From Streptomyces sp. NBC_00239 (lineage in GTDB: Bacteria > Actinomycetota > Actinomycetes > Streptomycetales > Streptomycetaceae): DNA of 64,000 nt. This document shows positions 1 to 10,492 of the stretch, piece by piece. The translations under genes were made by a program, and so were the position numbers. Location of the stretch: assembly GCF_036194065.1 (NCBI RefSeq), contig NZ_CP108095.1:1922001-1986000 (forward strand), in the 5' to 3' direction. The notes beneath the pieces were generated by a model. That model saw only the letters and a list, made by a program, of their open reading frames with translations. It was not told where the DNA came from and did not search any database. Position 1 is the stretch's first letter; each line of letters opens with the position of its first letter.

Positions 1-2812
1 CGTTGTGGGTGATGAGGGTGTTCTTCCAGTACCCGGAGGGGGCGCCTGCGTAGGTGGGCTGGCCGTCGTTGCCGTTGGGGTCCTTGGCCGGATTGCTGCG
101 GTAGGCACCCGACATGGAGAACCCGAGGTCGCCTGTGCCCTTGGCGAGGTCGGTCTGCGATTCGGACGGGTACAGGCGCAGGTTGCCGTTGGCGTCGACG
201 ACCATCATGTCCGGCAGTTTGTCACCGGTGAAGTCGCCGGGAGTGTCCGGCTGGTCCCGCGGGGTCAGGTAGAAGAGGTACTTGCGGGGCTCGGAGCGGT
301 GTTCTGCGCCGTCGACGGCGCGGACGTAGAGCACGTTCGGGCCTGCCAGCGGCGGTTTGGCGTTGGAGACCGTCGTGATGGTGGTCGTGGCGGCGCCTGC
401 GGTGCGTTCGGCCTTGAAGGGATACGCACCTTGGTTGAAGCCGTACTCGAAGTAGGCGACGTCAGTCTGGGCAGCCCGGAACCGGAAAGTGCCGGCTTCG
501 CCGAACTTCTTGACACTCCAGAGCGAGTCCTCGCCGTCGTTGCCGAAGCCGTTGTCATCGCCGTCGGCGTCCGGGAAGTCGGTGGAGGTCACGATCGGTG
601 GGGAGGGCCGTGAGCTGTCGAACACGAATCGGCACGGGGTCTTGGCCGGGGCGTAGGAGGTGGAGGCCGAGCCCGTCTTGTCCACGGTCTTGGCGTGCCA
701 CGAGTAGGTCTGGCCGTCCACCAGTTTCAGTCCGCCCGCAACGTTGCCGGTGGGGATGGGGTCCGTGTGCGTGCTGGCCTTGTACCCGTTGACGGGTGCT
801 TTGCCCTTGGCGCCGAGCAGGTTGGTGCTTCCGCCGGTCTTCCACAGTTCGAACATGACGGAGGACAGGTTGCCGTCGTCGTCCTTGGCTTCGGCCCAGA
901 AGGTGAGGGACGACGCGCCGACATTGATGTACGGGGCGTTGGTGTCGCAGCTGAAGTCGGGTGCGAGGTCGAGCTTGGCCGGCGGGGAGGGGCGGCGGTT
1001 GTAGTCCAACTGGACGTACGGGTCGCTGCCGCCATCGGCCTGGAACTTCTTCCACGCGTACTGGTCGTACTCGTTGACGGCCTTGAACCCGATGGTCATC
1101 GTCGGCCAGCCGCCGTTGACGGCACGTTGGGCCGTGGGCTTCACATCGAATCTGACGTAGTTGTCCGGGCAGGAGCTTGACTTCCAGCCGTGCGCAAAGG
1201 TGTCACCGCCGATCTTGTTGCCCTTGTGCATAGGCGGCGCGTTCTTCCAAGTGGTCGTCTTGGTGATGGGCGTCGTGATGTGAACGTCCATGCTCCGTTT
1301 GCTGCACGACCAGGAGTAGGTCTCCAGTGCGTACAGCCATGCCTTCTCGACGACGGCGCCCTTCAGGTCCTTCTCCCAGTCGATGCTGAAGAAGGAGCGG
1401 GAGGTTCCCCAGGTGTCGGACTCGAAGCCGACGCGGGCCTCGTGGGTTCCCTTGTTGAAGTTCTTGCCGTTGTAGAAGCTGGCGTACGGGTGCCTGTCGT
1501 AGACCGTCGTCCAGTCGTTGGTGTGCTTGTTGACCGAGGGGTCGATGAACACGGGGTAGACCGTCGAGGGGTCGTCCAGGAATGCCTGGTCGGGCGTGAC
1601 GGTCCAGGCGGTGCCCTCGAGGTCGGTCTCGACGATCGTGCCGTGCGAGTCCGGCTGCGGGCCGTTCACTGCGGGCAGCGACAGGGTTGCTGCCGCGCCG
1701 GTCCGGGAGGGCTCGGGGCTCGGCTCCGCCGGGACTGAAGGCGCTGTTCCCGTGCCGGTGGTCTCAGACGGTTCCGGTGCCTCGTCGCTCACGCTCGGCA
1801 CCACCTCGTTGAAGATGTCGCCGTCATCGCCGTCATTGACGGAGTCCGTCGGCTCCGGAGTGACCGTGGCCGACTCCTCGGGCTCGGGCACCACGGGCTC
1901 GCCCGAGTCACTGGGCAGTACCTCGGGTCCGGGATCAGCTGTGCCGCCGCCCTCCCCGTTCGTCTGCGCGGGGATGCCCGCACTGTCCCACATCAGCGGG
2001 GTCGGGGACTCGGCGACGTCGTCGCCGTTCTCGTCGACCGCGCTGATGATCCGGGTCAGGGGGTCGAGGGCGAAGGTGAGGTCGGTCGAGGAGAGACCGT
2101 AGGAGAGTTGCGCGACCTTCGGGTTCGCTGCTGCTGCGCGGGTCTTTACGACGAGCAGCTGGGCGAACCCGCCGTCGTCTGCGGTGAGCACCAGGTCGGC
2201 ACCCGGGAGGATCTCCGGATAGAGGGCCCGCGAACCGTCAATGATCGGTGTGGGGATAGCGTCCGGCCAGGTCACGACGATGTCGTGCTCGCCCACGGTG
2301 AGAGTGGCGAGGACGTTGCCCGTGCCGGGGGTGACGTCACCTGGCAGAAGGGACACTCGGCGCACGGAGGCGCGCGAAGCCCGCTGAGACGCCTTGCCCG
2401 GAGCGCTGGCCCCGGGCGAGAAGGTCATATTCGTGTTTGTCGCCTTCGGTGACCAGCCGCCCTCAACCTTGGCCAGGTTGGTATCGATGGGCTTCCAGAC
2501 GCCGCCCACGCGGGCCCGGATCGGGCTCGCGTGAATTCGACGCGTCATCCCGCCACCGGGCTTCGCCCACGTCGTCGAGTAGGCGGTCCTCTTGGCTGTT
2601 GCCTCGACGGGCTTTCCCGTCCGGGCAGCCTTGATCACAGCCTCGGCTTCACCAATGGGAACGGTGGTCCGAGAAGTCTGTGAATCCTGTGTGCGGCCAC
2701 CACCGTTCGACTGATTGAGGCCGACGTACGCCAGCCCGGAGGCCAGCACGACGGCCGAAACGCCGACCGCCAGTGCACGGCGACCGGGCATGCGGCGCCC
2801 TCTTGTCGTCAT
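1..2812 (-). CDS. Large secreted DNRLRE / FG-GAP repeat protein, C-terminus beyond window
   Basis: The frame stays open from the ATG at 2812 to base 1, about 937 codons without a stop, so the C-terminus lies outside. The N-terminus is basic and then hydrophobic (about residues 11-30: ALAVGVSAVVLASGLAYV), a signal peptide or anchor. A Pro/Thr/Glu-rich acidic linker spans roughly residues 265-375. Residues about 430-600 resemble a DNRLRE domain, a beta-sandwich module of secreted proteins (NKHTNDWTTVYDRHPYASF and the later MDVHITTPITKTTTWKNAP). Near residue 860 there is an FG-GAP/VCBS-like unit (DFTGDKLPDMMVVDANGNLR). The start is supported by an AAGGGA-like ribosome site 9 bases upstream. It faces the RHS toxin gene head to head across 522 bases; proteins of this build often sit beside RHS polymorphic toxins in Streptomyces. 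Its exact role is not known; a cell-surface or export-associated partner is an inference. Confidence 0.8.
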   Translation of the reverse strand, partial: MTTRGRRMPGRRALAVGVSAVVLASGLAYVGLNQSNGGGRTQDSQTSRTTVPIGEAEAVIKAARTGKPVEATAKRTAYSTTWAKPGGGMTRRIHASPIRARVGGVWKPIDTNLAKVEGGWSPKATNTNMTFSPGASAPGKASQRASRASVRRVSLLPGDVTPGTGNVLATLTVGEHDIVVTWPDAIPTPIIDGSRALYPEILPGADLVLTADDGGFAQLLVVKTRAAAANPKVAQLSYGLSSTDLTFALDPLTRIISAVDENGDDVAESPTPLMWDSAGIPAQTNGEGGGTADPGPEVLPSDSGEPVVPEPEESATVTPEPTDSVNDGDDGDIFNEVVPSVSDEAPEPSETTGTGTAPSVPAEPSPEPSRTGAAATLSLPAVNGPQPDSHGTIVETDLEGTAWTVTPDQAFLDDPSTVYPVFIDPSVNKHTNDWTTVYDRHPYASFYNGKNFNKGTHEARVGFESDTWGTSRSFFSIDWEKDLKGAVVEKAWLYALETYSWSCSKRSMDVHITTPITKTTTWKNAPPMHKGNKIGGDTFAHGWKSSSCPDNYVRFDVKPTAQRAVNGGWPTMTIGFKAVNEYDQYAWKKFQADGGSDPYVQLDYNRRPSPPAKLDLAPDFSCDTNAPYINVGASSLTFWAEAKDDDGNLSSVMFELWKTGGSTNLLGAKGKAPVNGYKASTHTDPIPTGNVAGGLKLVDGQTYSWHAKTVDKTGSASTSYAPAKTPCRFVFDSSRPSPPIVTSTDFPDADGDDNGFGNDGEDSLWSVKKFGEAGTFRFRAAQTDVAYFEYGFNQGAYPFKAERTAGAATTTITTVSNAKPPLAGPNVLYVRAVDGAEHRSEPRKYLFYLTPRDQPDTPGDFTGDKLPDMMVVDANGNLRLYPSESQTDLAKGTGDLGFSMSGAYRSNPAKDPNGNDGQPTYAGAPSGYWKNTLITHN

Positions 2813-3334
2813 GAGTGGAATTCCCTTTCCCCCATAAAATCGGCCCGTGCCGATGGTTTTCGGACAGGCCCCGCCCCGTCCCACATCACGCGGCTGCAGT
2901 TCCCCCCGCTCGCGATGGCGACGTGCAGATCATGACTCAAGAGGAAGTCGCAGTCATGCAGTTGCACATCCGCATCTAGGGGCCCCCATGGCAGTTGAAC
3001 TCGACCAGAGTGGAGCAGGACGCACCGACCTCCCTCCCCCAAAAGGTCCAAATAAGGGCAAATCGCTTCATCACCCAACGCACCCTGGTGCCATTTTTGG
3101 CGACACAGAAGCATTATCCGATTACTCCGAGCCGCACTTGGATGCCCCTGTTGCCCTAAAGGCATAGAAAGTCCATGACCAATAGCGATTACACCAGTGC
3201 ACTGCGTGAGGATTGTCACTTGGCGGGTTGGCCGCTGGCGTTTCCTCCTCGCAACTGCACAGAATCAGCAACGCTTGATATGGGGATCATGTGGCCTCTA
3301 CCCAGGGCCTGTTCTGGAGTCCGGGGGGACTTTC
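2813..3334. other. Divergent intergenic region, two outward promoters expected
   Basis: This 522-base gap separates two large divergent genes and is clearly lower in GC than the coding sequence around it. Open frames cross it on both strands, but their codon use is not of the high-GC type and none has a convincing ribosome site. I see no RNA gene or clear repeat. It presumably carries the promoters of both neighbours. Confidence 0.5.
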
Positions 3335-6300
3335 GTGCCAGCCTTTCCGTCCATGCGCCGCCGCCTGCACACCGCAGTCGTGCCATTCCTCGGCGCCGCG
3401 ATGCTCGTTGCGCTTCTGCCAGCACAGGCATTGGCACAGCCACCCGATCCGGATGCAGGCACTGAGGATGTGGCGCGGGGGCCGCTGGTCTTGGAAGGGC
3501 TACCGGCCGACAGGTTCGCCTCGGGGCGGAACCGCGATGCCAACCTCGAGCGCCTCGGGGCACCCGTTCCGTTGAACCTCGAGCAGGCGCCAAACGGGAC
3601 GACGACCCGGCCGCCGGCGGCTGCGGGCACGGTGACCTTCGGAACTGGGGTCCAGACGGCCGCCTTCGCCACGCCTGCGGCGGATCCCGCACCGGTCGCA
3701 CCCAAGCCGGTCGGCAGCCTCCCCGTGAAGATCGGCCAGGCTGAGGGTGCGCCAGCCCCGACCGGCACCTGGCAGGTGGACATGGCCAGCCCGACCTCCG
3801 CGGTCTCCGACGGCATCGACGCCACCGTCCTCACAATGACCGCACCGGTCTCGGGCTCGGTACCGGTTTCCGTGCAGGTCGACTACCAGGATTTCCAGAA
3901 CTACTACGGTGCGGACTGGGCCTCACGCATCCGCCTGGTCCAGTTCCCGGAGTGCTACGCCACCACTCCGGACGTCGAGGCGTGCCAGCAGTACGAAGAG
4001 CTGGAGACGGTCAACGACACCAAGACGAAAACGGTCACGGCCACCGTAGACACCACGGCTGACGGCACGACCGTGCCAGTGTTCGCTCCGCAGTCCACGG
4101 GTTCCGGCTCCGGTGTAGTCCAGGCCGCCTACGTTCAGCCCGTCGCGGCAGGCGGGGACAAGGCTGTCGTCGCCGCGATCGACTCCGGTAGCGGCGAGGG
4201 AGGTTCTTTCAAGACCACTCCTCTGAGCGGGAGTGGCAAGTGGACCGCAGGCAGCTCGTCGGGCGGCTTCACCTGGTCCTACCCGCTGACGGTCCCACCG
4301 GCCCCCGCGGGCCCGGCCCCGAGTATCAGCTTCAACTACAACTCGCAGTGGGTGGACGGCAAGACTGCGACCAGCTCCCCGCAGGCCTCTTGGATCGGCG
4401 AGGGCTGGGACTACGATCCGGGCCACATCGAGCGGCGCTACCGTTCTTGCAAGGACGACACGAAGGCCACTGCGGCGGGCACACCCAACAACACCGCCAA
4501 GAAGGACAAGTCGTTCGACCTGTGCTGGGTCTCGTTCAACGCCGTGTTGTCGCTCAACGGCCGCACCACCGAGCTGGTGCGCGAGAGCCCGACCAGCAAC
4601 ATCTACCGGTCGAGCAATGACGACGGCACCCGCGCCGAGCTGAAGACCGGCGGGGACAACGGCGACAACGACGGTGAGCACTGGATCGTCACGACCACCG
4701 ACGGCACGAAGTACTACTACGGCCTGAACAAGATCGGTGACGGTCACGCCGACACCGGCTCAGTCGCCACGGTGCCCGTCTTCGGCAACCACCCGGGCGA
4801 GCCCTGCTACGCCTCCGCCTTCGCAACCTCGCGCTGTGGCGCGGGCAAGCAGCAGGCCTGGCAATGGGGCCTCGACAAGGTCGTCGACGTCCACGGCAAC
4901 GCAATGATCGTGAACTGGACGCGAGGCACCAACTACTACTCGGTCAACAAGAAGTTCAAGACGCCGGAGAAGTACTACCGCTTCGCCATACCGGACTCCA
5001 TCGAGTACGGCCTGCGAGACGCCGACCTCGGCGGAACCCCCGCAGCGAAGGTCGACTTCGGCCTCTACCAGCGCTGCCTCGCTTCTGGCACGGCCTGCGA
5101 CTCCGAGAAGTTCGACAACACCAAGGACCCCGCCTCCTACCGGCCGTGGTGGGACACCCCCGGCAACCTCAACTGCAAGTCCGACTCGAAGCTCTGCCCC
5201 GCCTTCCCGTCGTTCTGGTCCCGGATGCGGCTCGGCAGCGTCACCACCTACGCCACCCGCCCAGGAGCCACCGGGCTGGTCAAGGTGGACTCGTACGTCC
5301 TCAAGCAGTCTTTCCCGCGCGACTGGTACAGCACTTCTCCGAGCCTGTGGCTGAACGGGATCACCCGCTACGCCTACGCTGCCGGAGCCACCAGCGGCAC
5401 GCTCCTTTCCAAAGCCGGCGTCAGCTTCGAGCCGTACACCGTCGGACCCACCGACCCGCTGTCCGGCTACCTCAAGGACAAGCAGCTGCCCAACCTGGTC
5501 CGCAAGGACAGCAAGGACCAGCGGCCCGCCTTCACCCGCCCCCGCATCGGCACCGTCAACACCGAGCACGGCGGCCAGATCGACGTGGTCTACAAGGGCG
5601 GCTGCCAGTACCAGCCGAGCGTGGCCCCCGAGGACAACCACGGCACCTGCTTCCCCACCCGCTGGTCCCCGGACGGCGAAGAGAAGAAGCCGGCGCTGGC
5701 CTGGTTCAACAAGTACGTCGTCGACTCGGTCACCGAGACAGACAAGATCACCGGAGTCTCCGACCGCGTCACGACCTTCTACGCCTACTCCGGCGCGGCC
5801 TGGGGCAAGTCCGACGACGAGTTCACCAAGCCGGAGCTGCGCACCTACAGCGACTGGCGCGGCTTTCAGCAGGTGGCCACGGCCAAGGGCCGCAAGGTGA
5901 GCACAAGCCCGCAGACCCAGTCGTATTCCGTCTCTCGCTACTTCCGCGGCGCGGGCGGTGCGGTCAAGGACTCCACTGGTACCCGGACGCTGATCGCCGA
6001 CGACCAGCCGCAGTACGCGGGCATGGAAGCGGAGACCATCGTCTACGAAGGGAAAGGCGGCAGAGTCCTCAAGCGGATCCTCAACTACCCCTGGTCGAAG
6101 GACACTGCCTCACGTGACCGCGACGGGGGCGCCGGCCCGCTGGTCGCATACCGCGCCGGCGTGAAGCGGACCGACGAGATCCAGACCGTGGGCACCACTT
6201 GGCAGGCCGTCCGAACCGAGACGACGCCCGACCCGACGTACTCACTGCCCGCGCAGATCGAGACCTCGGTGGTCAAGCCCAACGGCACGGGTGAGACCTC

Positions 6301-9300
6301 CAGCGACTTCACCTGCACCGTCAACGCTTACGTCCACAACACCGACCTCAACCTGATCGGCCTCACCAGCAAGTCCCGCAAGACGGCCACGTCCTGCGAG
6401 GACTACCCCACCGCCAGTGGCGCCACCCAGCTCATAAGCGCGGACGCGTACTACTACGACAACCTCACCTTCGGCGCCGAACCCACCAAGGGCCTGGTCA
6501 CCACGAAGGCCGAGTCGAACGACGACGGCACGCACTACAGCGTCGTCACCACCATGACCTACGACCCGCTCGGACGCGTGCGCACCGTCAAGAAGCCGGT
6601 GGTGGGCACCACCGAGACCCAGTACACCCCGGGCGACACCGGTGGCCCCATCACCTCGATCAAGTCGATCAACCCCAAGGGCCACAGCAGTGTCACCACC
6701 ACGGACCCGGGCCGCGGACTCGCCCTGTCCGTCACCGACACCAACGGCCGCACGTCGCGCATGGAGTACGACGTGTTCGGCCGACTGGTCAAAGGATGGT
6801 CGGCGAACCGCTCTGCCGGCACGCAGAAGCCCGACGTCATGGTGAGCTACCAGACGGCCGAGGCGACGACCTCCGTCACCCGCCCGTCCGCCGTCACCGT
6901 CTCCACCATCAAGGACGACGACTCCTACGCCCGGCAGATCACGATCTTCGACGGCCTGATGCGGCCGGTGCAGACCCAGAAGCAGGCACACGGCCCCGGT
7001 CGCATCGTCGCCGACACGCGCTACAACGACCACGGCTTGCCCTCGGAAGTCACGACCGGCTACCTCGTCAAGGGCGAGCCGGAGGCCACGCAGTTCATGC
7101 GTGTCTCGGACACCCTCGTCCCGATGCTGACCCGCACGCTCTACGACGGCCAGGAGCGGCCCGTCCGTGCCACCAACTTCCGCGGTGGCGTGTCAGCGAA
7201 CTACAGCCGGTGGGTCTACGGAGACACCAACACCATCGCCTACCCGCCCGGCGGAGCCGCCCCGGCGGTGAACACATGGACCGACGCCCTCGGCCGGGTG
7301 GTGAAGATCCAGCACGCCGCAACCAGCTCGACCTGGCGCACAACGACGTACGGATACGACACCCGCGGCAACCAGGACAAGATCACCGACCCAGCCGGCA
7401 GCACATGGTCCTACACCTTCGACACCCGTCACCGCGTGGTGGGCACCAGGGATCCTGACACCGGGCTCACCACAAGCGAGTGGGACGACGCCGACCGCAA
7501 GGTCAGCACCACGGATGCCCGCGGCACCGTCTACACGACGTACGACCAGCTGGACCGCGTGACCGCGATCCGCAACGGTACGGCCACCGGCACGCCGGAG
7601 AAGGAGTTCACGTACGACACCCTGCCGGGAGCTGTGGGTCAGCCCGTCGCGTCGATCCGGCATGACGAGAGCGGCGACTACATCAGTCGCATCACCGGCT
7701 ACGACACCGAGTACCGGCCCACGGGCCGCGAGACGGTCGTCCCCGCCAACACCATGACGGCGGGCCTCTCCGGCACCTACGCCTACTCCTACGCGTACAC
7801 CCCAACAGGCAAGCCGCTCTCGGTCACTCTGCCGGCGAAGGGCGGCCTGGCCGCCGAGAAGGTCGCCACCCGCTACAACAACGACGGCCTGCCGAAATCC
7901 ACCTCGGGCGCCAGCTGGTACACGAGCAACGTCACCTACTCGGCGTTCGGCGAGGTGCTGCGCACGGTGAGCGGCCCCCAGCCGTACCGCGTGTGGACGA
8001 CGAACATCGTCAACGATCACACCGGCCAGCTCCAGCGCGCCGTGGTGGACCGCGAGACCCCCGACTCCCACCGAATCAGCAACACCTACTACTCCTACGA
8101 CTACGCGGGGAACATCACCTCGCAGAGCAGGCGCCTCACCGACGGCGCAGTCTCCACGTGGGACACCCAGTGCTACACGCACGACCTGATGGGCGAACTT
8201 GTCCACGCCTGGACGTCCACCATCACGCCCAACAACGCGGGCACGGGCTGCAAGAGCTCCGACGGCACCACGTGGGGCGCCCGGTCCGACGGTCGCGCCG
8301 TCCGCGGCCCCATTGCCAAGGCACCGGACAGCAAGTCCGACACGAATACACCGGACGCAGACCTCGGCGCATCGCTGGGCGCGGCTGCCCCGGCCGCCGG
8401 CACGGTATCCGCAGGCTCCACGGGCTACTGGGACAGCTACACGTTTGATCTCCTGGGCAACCGGGCGAGCCTGGTCAAGCACGATCCGGCGGACGCGACA
8501 AAGAACGTGGAGCTGACGTACGGCTACGGCAAGCTCGTCACCGGCAACGGCACCACGCCGGCGTCCGTCGACCAGCCGCACACGCTGACCTCGGTGGCCT
8601 CGGTGCCTGCCGGCACCAGCAGCACGTACATCTACGACAGCTACGGAAACACCACGACGCGCGCGCTGCCCGGCGAAACTCAGAACCTGACGTGGACGCG
8701 AGAGAACCGGCTCGACACGATCAAGAACGGTTCTGCGACCACCAAGTACGTCTACGACGCACTGGGCAACCGCATCCTGGAGAACTCTCCGTCCGGCAGC
8801 GTGCTCTACCTCGGCGACACGGAAATCACCACGTCCGCCGGCAAGATCACCCGCGCCAGCCGCAGCTACTCCCACCCCGGCGCCCCCACGGTGGTCCGGT
8901 CCACGAACGGGACGACGACCGGCCACAAGCTCGACGTCCTCCTGACCGACCAGGTCGGCACGGCCACGACCACCGTCGGGGTCAGCGCCGGTCAGCCGAT
9001 CACCCGCAGGGCCTTCAAACCCTACGGAGAGGTCCGCGGCAGCAAGCCGGCCGCATGGCCGAACAAGCGCAGCTTCCTCGGCGTTGGCGTTGACGACCCG
9101 ACGGGTCTGACGCACATCGGCGCTCGCGAATACGACTCCAGCAGCGGCCGCTTCATATCGGCCGACCCCGTCATGAACATCGCGAGCCCGCTCCAGATGA
9201 ACGGGTACGCCTATGCGGACAACAACCCGGTCACCCACTCCGACCCGACGGGCCTTTGCGCAGAGATCGACTGCGGAACCCGTCCGACCCCGGATCACGA

Positions 9301-10480
9301 GAACACGACCCCAGGCCGCACCCCTGGACCGGCCAAGCTGACGGACAGCGGTCGCGTCCACCAGAACAACGTCCGCAACGGCCGCGCAGCGAATACCCAG
9401 GCCAGGTGCGGGTTCGGCGGTCTGGCCTGCAATACGGTGCGCACGTGCCAGCAGCAGCAGATCTTCTGCGGAATCGTCAGCAAGGCACCGCAGGCCACTG
9501 TCACCATGAACAAGATCGTAGCGGTGGCCAAGGAAACACTCGGCATCACCGAGTACGAGAACTGCAAGACCTACGACCTCTGGGCCTGCGCCGAACTGAC
9601 GAAGGACGCCATCCTGGCCTCGAAACTCCGACTCGGCGCAAAACTTGCCGAGGGCGCGGTCGAGGCAATCGATGAAATCATGGACTCAGCCCCCCGACCG
9701 GGATGCAGGTGCTTCCTTGCGGGGACCAAGGTCCTTCTTCCCGGCGGGAAGACCAAGAAGATTGAAGAAGTAAAGATCGGCGACGAAGTCTGGGCCACGG
9801 ATCCGGTAACGGGCAAGTCCGGCAAGCGCAAGGTCACGCGCCTGATCGTCACACGAGCCGACAAGCACTTCAACAAGCTGTCCATAGCAACAAAGCAGGG
9901 AATCGAAAGTCTCACCGCAACCCACGAGCACCCCTTCTGGTCCCCGTCCCGCCGCACATGGGTCGAAGCCCGCAACCTCACCCCGGGATCAACACTGCTG
10001 ACGGAGTCGGGAGACACCGTCATCGTCACGGCGAACAAGCCCTTCACGAAGCGTGCTACGACGTACAACCTCACAGTCGACGACCTGCACACGTACTATG
10101 TACTCGCTGGTCAGACGCCGATCCTCGTACATAATTCGAATTGCCCTACCGGCGTGGGGCGAGAGCTAATCGATGGACAGGCTCAATTCCACATCATTCA
10201 TGGAGACAAGACGGGCGGTGGCCATAAGTGGCCAGGGCAGGCTGGGAAAAGCGTCTTCCCTCCGAATTGGGGAACGGACGATATCCTCGACGCCGTGGCC
10301 GATGTGGCGACAAGTCCAAACAGCAAGTGGGACTGGGTTAAGGGGCCTCAGGGGTCTACCTACACAAAGAAGGGAAGCGCTTCACGTGTGGCGATCACAG
10401 GCACTCACAGCGGCGTAGATATCAAAGTCATCTATGAGCCGGCATCCAATCGCATCATAACCGGATACCCGTATAAGTGA
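3335..10480 (+). CDS. Secreted RHS-repeat polymorphic toxin with HINT domain and EndoU RNase tip
   Basis: A 2381-residue polymorphic toxin. The GTG at 3335 is chosen because GGGGGGA lies about 6 bases upstream; an ATG at 3353 has no ribosome site. The N-terminus is a Sec-type signal peptide (LHTAVVPFLGAAMLVALLPA, then ALAQ). Residues about 330-540 hold an aromatic beta-rich region (SISFNYNSQWVDGKT, TKYYYGLNKIGDG). RHS/YD repeats run from about 1075 to 1920 (YDPLGRV, YDTRGNQ, YDQLDRV, YDYAGNI), closing with the RHS core (GAREYDSSSGRFISADP) near 1925-1975. A HINT autoprocessing domain follows at about 2123-2270, with N-terminal CFLAGTKV, THEHPFW and terminal ILVHN. The last ~110 residues match the bacterial EndoU nuclease fold: FHIIHGDK, GGGHKWPG, a FPPNW...ILDAVADVA segment and the closing IITGYPYK; the two histidines are candidate catalytic residues. 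A predicted role is antibacterial RNase delivered to competitors, with HINT releasing the tip. The 3' end is lower in GC than the RHS body. Confidence 0.92.
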   Translation: MPAFPSMRRRLHTAVVPFLGAAMLVALLPAQALAQPPDPDAGTEDVARGPLVLEGLPADRFASGRNRDANLERLGAPVPLNLEQAPNGTTTRPPAAAGTVTFGTGVQTAAFATPAADPAPVAPKPVGSLPVKIGQAEGAPAPTGTWQVDMASPTSAVSDGIDATVLTMTAPVSGSVPVSVQVDYQDFQNYYGADWASRIRLVQFPECYATTPDVEACQQYEELETVNDTKTKTVTATVDTTADGTTVPVFAPQSTGSGSGVVQAAYVQPVAAGGDKAVVAAIDSGSGEGGSFKTTPLSGSGKWTAGSSSGGFTWSYPLTVPPAPAGPAPSISFNYNSQWVDGKTATSSPQASWIGEGWDYDPGHIERRYRSCKDDTKATAAGTPNNTAKKDKSFDLCWVSFNAVLSLNGRTTELVRESPTSNIYRSSNDDGTRAELKTGGDNGDNDGEHWIVTTTDGTKYYYGLNKIGDGHADTGSVATVPVFGNHPGEPCYASAFATSRCGAGKQQAWQWGLDKVVDVHGNAMIVNWTRGTNYYSVNKKFKTPEKYYRFAIPDSIEYGLRDADLGGTPAAKVDFGLYQRCLASGTACDSEKFDNTKDPASYRPWWDTPGNLNCKSDSKLCPAFPSFWSRMRLGSVTTYATRPGATGLVKVDSYVLKQSFPRDWYSTSPSLWLNGITRYAYAAGATSGTLLSKAGVSFEPYTVGPTDPLSGYLKDKQLPNLVRKDSKDQRPAFTRPRIGTVNTEHGGQIDVVYKGGCQYQPSVAPEDNHGTCFPTRWSPDGEEKKPALAWFNKYVVDSVTETDKITGVSDRVTTFYAYSGAAWGKSDDEFTKPELRTYSDWRGFQQVATAKGRKVSTSPQTQSYSVSRYFRGAGGAVKDSTGTRTLIADDQPQYAGMEAETIVYEGKGGRVLKRILNYPWSKDTASRDRDGGAGPLVAYRAGVKRTDEIQTVGTTWQAVRTETTPDPTYSLPAQIETSVVKPNGTGETSSDFTCTVNAYVHNTDLNLIGLTSKSRKTATSCEDYPTASGATQLISADAYYYDNLTFGAEPTKGLVTTKAESNDDGTHYSVVTTMTYDPLGRVRTVKKPVVGTTETQYTPGDTGGPITSIKSINPKGHSSVTTTDPGRGLALSVTDTNGRTSRMEYDVFGRLVKGWSANRSAGTQKPDVMVSYQTAEATTSVTRPSAVTVSTIKDDDSYARQITIFDGLMRPVQTQKQAHGPGRIVADTRYNDHGLPSEVTTGYLVKGEPEATQFMRVSDTLVPMLTRTLYDGQERPVRATNFRGGVSANYSRWVYGDTNTIAYPPGGAAPAVNTWTDALGRVVKIQHAATSSTWRTTTYGYDTRGNQDKITDPAGSTWSYTFDTRHRVVGTRDPDTGLTTSEWDDADRKVSTTDARGTVYTTYDQLDRVTAIRNGTATGTPEKEFTYDTLPGAVGQPVASIRHDESGDYISRITGYDTEYRPTGRETVVPANTMTAGLSGTYAYSYAYTPTGKPLSVTLPAKGGLAAEKVATRYNNDGLPKSTSGASWYTSNVTYSAFGEVLRTVSGPQPYRVWTTNIVNDHTGQLQRAVVDRETPDSHRISNTYYSYDYAGNITSQSRRLTDGAVSTWDTQCYTHDLMGELVHAWTSTITPNNAGTGCKSSDGTTWGARSDGRAVRGPIAKAPDSKSDTNTPDADLGASLGAAAPAAGTVSAGSTGYWDSYTFDLLGNRASLVKHDPADATKNVELTYGYGKLVTGNGTTPASVDQPHTLTSVASVPAGTSSTYIYDSYGNTTTRALPGETQNLTWTRENRLDTIKNGSATTKYVYDALGNRILENSPSGSVLYLGDTEITTSAGKITRASRSYSHPGAPTVVRSTNGTTTGHKLDVLLTDQVGTATTTVGVSAGQPITRRAFKPYGEVRGSKPAAWPNKRSFLGVGVDDPTGLTHIGAREYDSSSGRFISADPVMNIASPLQMNGYAYADNNPVTHSDPTGLCAEIDCGTRPTPDHENTTPGRTPGPAKLTDSGRVHQNNVRNGRAANTQARCGFGGLACNTVRTCQQQQIFCGIVSKAPQATVTMNKIVAVAKETLGITEYENCKTYDLWACAELTKDAILASKLRLGAKLAEGAVEAIDEIMDSAPRPGCRCFLAGTKVLLPGGKTKKIEEVKIGDEVWATDPVTGKSGKRKVTRLIVTRADKHFNKLSIATKQGIESLTATHEHPFWSPSRRTWVEARNLTPGSTLLTESGDTVIVTANKPFTKRATTYNLTVDDLHTYYVLAGQTPILVHNSNCPTGVGRELIDGQAQFHIIHGDKTGGGHKWPGQAGKSVFPPNWGTDDILDAVADVATSPNSKWDWVKGPQGSTYTKKGSASRVAITGTHSGVDIKVIYEPASNRIITGYPYK

Positions 10481-10492
10481 GAGTTGCCTAAA

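Noticed and set aside
2809..3219. 136-codon minus-strand frame in the toxin-locus intergenic region
   Set aside because: It overlaps the start of the DNRLRE gene in another frame, has mixed codon use and no ribosome site.
3197..3334. Longer N-terminus of the RHS protein from an ATG-like start at 3197
   Set aside because: It would put 46 non-signal residues before the signal peptide and has no ribosome site; GTG 3335 has one.
7193..9361. 722-codon minus-strand frame inside the RHS gene
   Set aside because: A mirror of high-GC third positions; the plus-strand RHS repeats are unmistakable.
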